Source: Bacteroidia bacterium | GTDB lineage: Bacteria; Bacteroidota; Bacteroidia; UKL13-3 | Direction of reading: 5' to 3' | Assembly: GCA_019454865.1 (NCBI GenBank) | Contig: JACFNJ010000154.1 | Location: 1 to 5,848 of the forward strand | DNA: 5,848 nucleotides | Part shown: positions 4,759 to 5,848 of the stretch, piece after piece | Numbering within the stretch: position 1 is the stretch's first letter | Layout: each line of letters begins with the position of its first letter | Made by a program: the position numbers and the translations under genes | The notes under the pieces: generated by a model | Database searches by the model: none | The model's input: only the letters and a program-made list of their open reading frames with translations | What the model was told of the DNA's origin: nothing

Positions 4759-5848
4759 TTATTGATTGAGAAACTCAAACTGATTATTTGCGTTAAGAGT
4801 AATCATAATATTTGAATCATTTTTAATATTTCCCATTAATATTTCTTTAGACAATTCATTCAAAATTCTTTTTTGAATTACTCGTTTCAATGGCCGAGCA
4901 CCAAATTGTGGATCATAGCCAAGTTGCGACAACCATTCCATTGCTTCATCTGTAATATTAATTTGTATTCCCTGTTCCTCCAAATTCTTTTGTATGGATT
5001 TAAACTGAATTTCAACAATTTTACGTACATCTTCTCTACTTAGAGGAGTAAACATCATTACATCATCAATACGATTTAAAAACTCCGGACGAATTGTTTT
5101 TTTCAATAATTCCATCACTCCCGATTTTGCTTCTGCTATTTTTTCTTCTTTATTAAACTCATTATAATTCTCCAACTTTTCTTGAATTATATGTGAACCA
5201 ATATTTGAAGTCATGATAACAATGGTATTTTTAAAATTAGCAACTCTACCTTTATTGTCTGTCAATCGTCCATCGTCTAATACTTGCAATAATATATTAA
5301 ATACATCCGGATGAGCTTTCTCTATTTCGTCTAACAATACCACACTATAAGGTCGTCTTCGTATTGCTTCTGTAAGTTGCCCTCCTTCATCGTATCCTAC
5401 ATATCCGGGAGGTGCGCCTATTAATCTGCTAACGGTATGCTTTTCTTGGTATTCACTCATATCAATTCGTACCATTGCATTTTCTTGATTAAACAAAAAC
5501 TCTGCTAATGCTTTTGCTAATTCTGTTTTCCCAACTCCCGTTGTTCCTAAAAATATAAATGATCCAATGGGTTTTTTAGGATCGCTAAGACCTGCTCTAT
5601 TTCTACGTATTGCATCACTAATTGCAGCTATTGCTTCCTCTTGTCCTACCACACGTTTATGCAATTCTTCTTCCAAATTCAAAAGCTTTTCTCGCTCACT
5701 TTGCAACATACGCGTAACCGGAATTCCTGTCCATTTACTAACCACATCAGCAATATCCTCACTAACTACTTCCTCTTTTACCATTGCATAGTCTCCCTGT
5801 TGTTCATGCAAGTTCTGAAGGTAATTGCTTAATTTAGTTTCAGCATCC
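4759..5848 (-). CDS. clpB: ATP-dependent chaperone ClpB, C-terminal part (5' end outside window)
   Basis: ClpB is a cytosolic hexameric AAA+ disaggregase that threads aggregated proteins through its pore together with the DnaK system. The 362 visible codons run open to the window edge, so the start is missing; the TTG at 5811 is internal, not a start. Residue numbers here count from that TTG. In order: the end of the middle-domain region, the junction VSKWTGIPV (24-32), Walker A GTTGVGKT (89-96), pore loop GYVGY (136-140), Walker B VVLLDE (157-162), sensor 1 TSNIGS (201-206), arginine finger Arg247 in PEFLNRID (242-249), sensor 2 GARPLKR (304-310), and the small C-terminal domain ending FLNQ. 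All second-module ATPase residues are intact. The VKEEVVSEDIADVVSKWTGI run (11-30) resembles ClpB more than ClpC or ClpA, and no ClpP-docking IGF/IGL loop is seen. A terminator follows. The promoter, and any heat-shock control, lies outside. Confidence 0.95.
   Translation of the reverse strand, partial: DAETKLSNYLQNLHEQQGDYAMVKEEVVSEDIADVVSKWTGIPVTRMLQSEREKLLNLEEELHKRVVGQEEAIAAISDAIRRNRAGLSDPKKPIGSFIFLGTTGVGKTELAKALAEFLFNQENAMVRIDMSEYQEKHTVSRLIGAPPGYVGYDEGGQLTEAIRRRPYSVVLLDEIEKAHPDVFNILLQVLDDGRLTDNKGRVANFKNTIVIMTSNIGSHIIQEKLENYNEFNKEEKIAEAKSGVMELLKKTIRPEFLNRIDDVMMFTPLSREDVRKIVEIQFKSIQKNLEEQGIQINITDEAMEWLSQLGYDPQFGARPLKRVIQKRILNELSKEILMGNIKNDSNIMITLNANNQFEFLNQ

Noticed and set aside
5809..5811. 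TTG at 5811 as the start of a short ClpB-like protein
   Set aside because: The ClpB frame is open upstream to the window edge, and the visible part begins inside the middle-domain region, so this is an internal Leu codon of a truncated view.

Overview
The window is AT-rich DNA (roughly 35-38% GC by eye) in which every supported gene lies on the minus strand. It looks like a Bacteroidota chromosome. The aconitase and ClpB sequences read like Bacteroidota family members, all five visible intact genes stop with TAA, and no start codon is preceded by a convincing Shine-Dalgarno sequence, as is usual in that phylum. This placement is inferred from sequence character and recalled family resemblance, not from a database search.

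Layout, in the direction of transcription (high to low coordinates). (1) 5848-4759 is the 3' part of a ClpB disaggregase gene: the end of the middle-domain region, the complete second AAA+ module and the C-terminal domain. (2) 4758-4408 is a 351-base AT-rich intergenic stretch. It holds a strong terminator hairpin (4654-4689) for clpB. Close to the next gene, it also holds a set of inverted repeats (4428-4476) that could fold as an H-type pseudoknot in the aconitase mRNA leader. (3) 4407-1630 is a full-length aconitase of the AcnA/IRP1 type. (4) 1608-1 carries four small genes: a 111-residue AhpD-like carboxymuconolactone decarboxylase (CMD) family protein, a DinB-family putative metalloprotein, a second 149-residue AhpD-like protein, and the start of a short-chain dehydrogenase/reductase (SDR) that leaves the window. 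The gaps in part 4 and its junction with acn are only 21, 25, 26 and 3 bases with no terminator, so acn and the four genes are probably one operon.

How the genes may work together. ClpB is a general protein-quality-control factor and belongs to a separate transcription unit. Aconitase carries a solvent-exposed, oxidant-sensitive 4Fe-4S cluster. The two AhpD-like proteins keep their CxxC active-site cysteines, and DinB-fold proteins include metal-dependent thiol transferases. A plausible but unproven reading is an aconitase operon with an attached redox or thiol-stress cassette.

The most notable oddities are an in-frame TGA at codon 46 of the otherwise well-preserved SDR frame (a pseudogene or a sequencing error) and the possible pseudoknot about 20 bases upstream of the aconitase start. 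The rest of the window is ordinary, and I do not see a clearly new biological system in it.
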